Of a stretch of DNA of 5,836 bases, positions 5,612 to 5,836 are shown piece after piece. Origin of the DNA: JBCBWG01 sp039817205 (GTDB taxonomy: Bacteria > Pseudomonadota > Alphaproteobacteria > Rhizobiales > Hyphomicrobiaceae); the NCBI GenBank assembly GCA_039817205.1, contig JBCBWG010000201.1:1-5836 (forward strand), given 5' to 3'. Both the position numbers and the translations under genes were made by a program. Positions within the stretch are counted from its first letter, which is position 1; each line of letters opens with the position of its first letter. Below the pieces are notes generated by a model. It did not search any database and was not told the DNA's origin. It saw only the letters and a program-made list of their open reading frames with translations.

Positions 5612-5836
5612 CTAATCACCCATACCGCCAAAGCCAATGTCCCGACGGGCAACGCGGATGCCGATCGTGTAACCAGCAACAACGTCGATAATGGCTGCAA
5701 CCGTAATGAAGAAGAAGATTGAGGTCTGCGCTTTCGGGAGCAGCAGGAACATGACGAGGCAAACGATGAACACGACCATGGACAGCCCGTGATCCACCAT
5801 TGCCGTTGTTGACGTGTAGGTCGCCTTAAGGATCTC
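5612..5836 (-). CDS. Small membrane protein of unknown function (5' end outside window)
   Basis: The last 74 codons are visible. The frame stays open to the right edge (EILKATYTSTTA before the first ATG at 5800), and that ATG has no Shine-Dalgarno sequence, so the gene very likely starts beyond the window; a 62-residue protein from 5800 is the minimum. Two membrane segments are seen, LSMVVFIVCLVMFLLL and SIFFFITVAAIIDVVAGYTIGI, joined by a short PKAQT turn. They are followed by a basic RVARRD stretch, probably cytoplasmic, and a glycine-rich FGGMGD end. With such a short turn both helices form a hairpin. I do not recognise the family. A terminator follows about 40 nt downstream, so it is the last gene of its own unit and is not linked to the transporter. 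Confidence 0.8.
   Translation of the reverse strand, partial: EILKATYTSTTAMVDHGLSMVVFIVCLVMFLLLPKAQTSIFFFITVAAIIDVVAGYTIGIRVARRDIGFGGMGD

Overview
The window is a compact bacterial segment in which every supportable gene lies on the minus strand. The moderately high GC, the GC-rich third codon positions and the look of the proteins (a Liv-type transporter whose binding protein ends in CKM, and a PAS-GGDEF-EAL protein) suggest an alphaproteobacterium, perhaps Rhizobiales. No rRNA or phylogenetic marker is present, so this is an inference.

In the direction of transcription (right to left): (1) 5836-5612 is the 3' part of a small two-helix membrane protein of unknown function, followed by a clear intrinsic terminator (5535-5569). 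(2) 5369-3588 is a PAS-GGDEF-EAL protein of cyclic-di-GMP signalling. Its GGDEF signature is degraded to SANKF while the upstream RxxD inhibitory-site motif is kept. Its EAL active-site residues look intact, so it is probably a phosphodiesterase with a non-catalytic GGDEF domain. (3) 3405-2242 is a secreted periplasmic binding protein of the Peripla_BP_6 class. (4) 1998-1078 and 1075-53 are the two Liv-type permeases, LivH-like and LivM-like. (5) 60-1 is the first 20 codons of the next gene, most likely the LivG-type ATPase, overlapping livM by 8 nt.

Genes 3-5 form an ABC importer operon. The binding protein captures substrate in the periplasm, the two permeases form the membrane channel, and the ATPases (one beginning here, the rest outside) power uptake. 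The binding-protein sequence recalls the subgroup linked to aromatic-acid uptake more than classical leucine-binding LivJ/LivK, so the substrate is best left open. The binding-protein-livH spacer holds two perfect hairpins without U-tracts and a 14-bp tandem duplication. This fits the common arrangement in which hairpins after the binding-protein gene keep its mRNA in excess over that of the permeases.

The region is mostly ordinary. The points most worth a second look are the degenerate GGDEF domain with a preserved I-site motif, the likely non-leucine substrate class of the transporter, and the structured non-coding stretches. I found no CRISPR array, mobile element, RNA gene or credible plus-strand gene.
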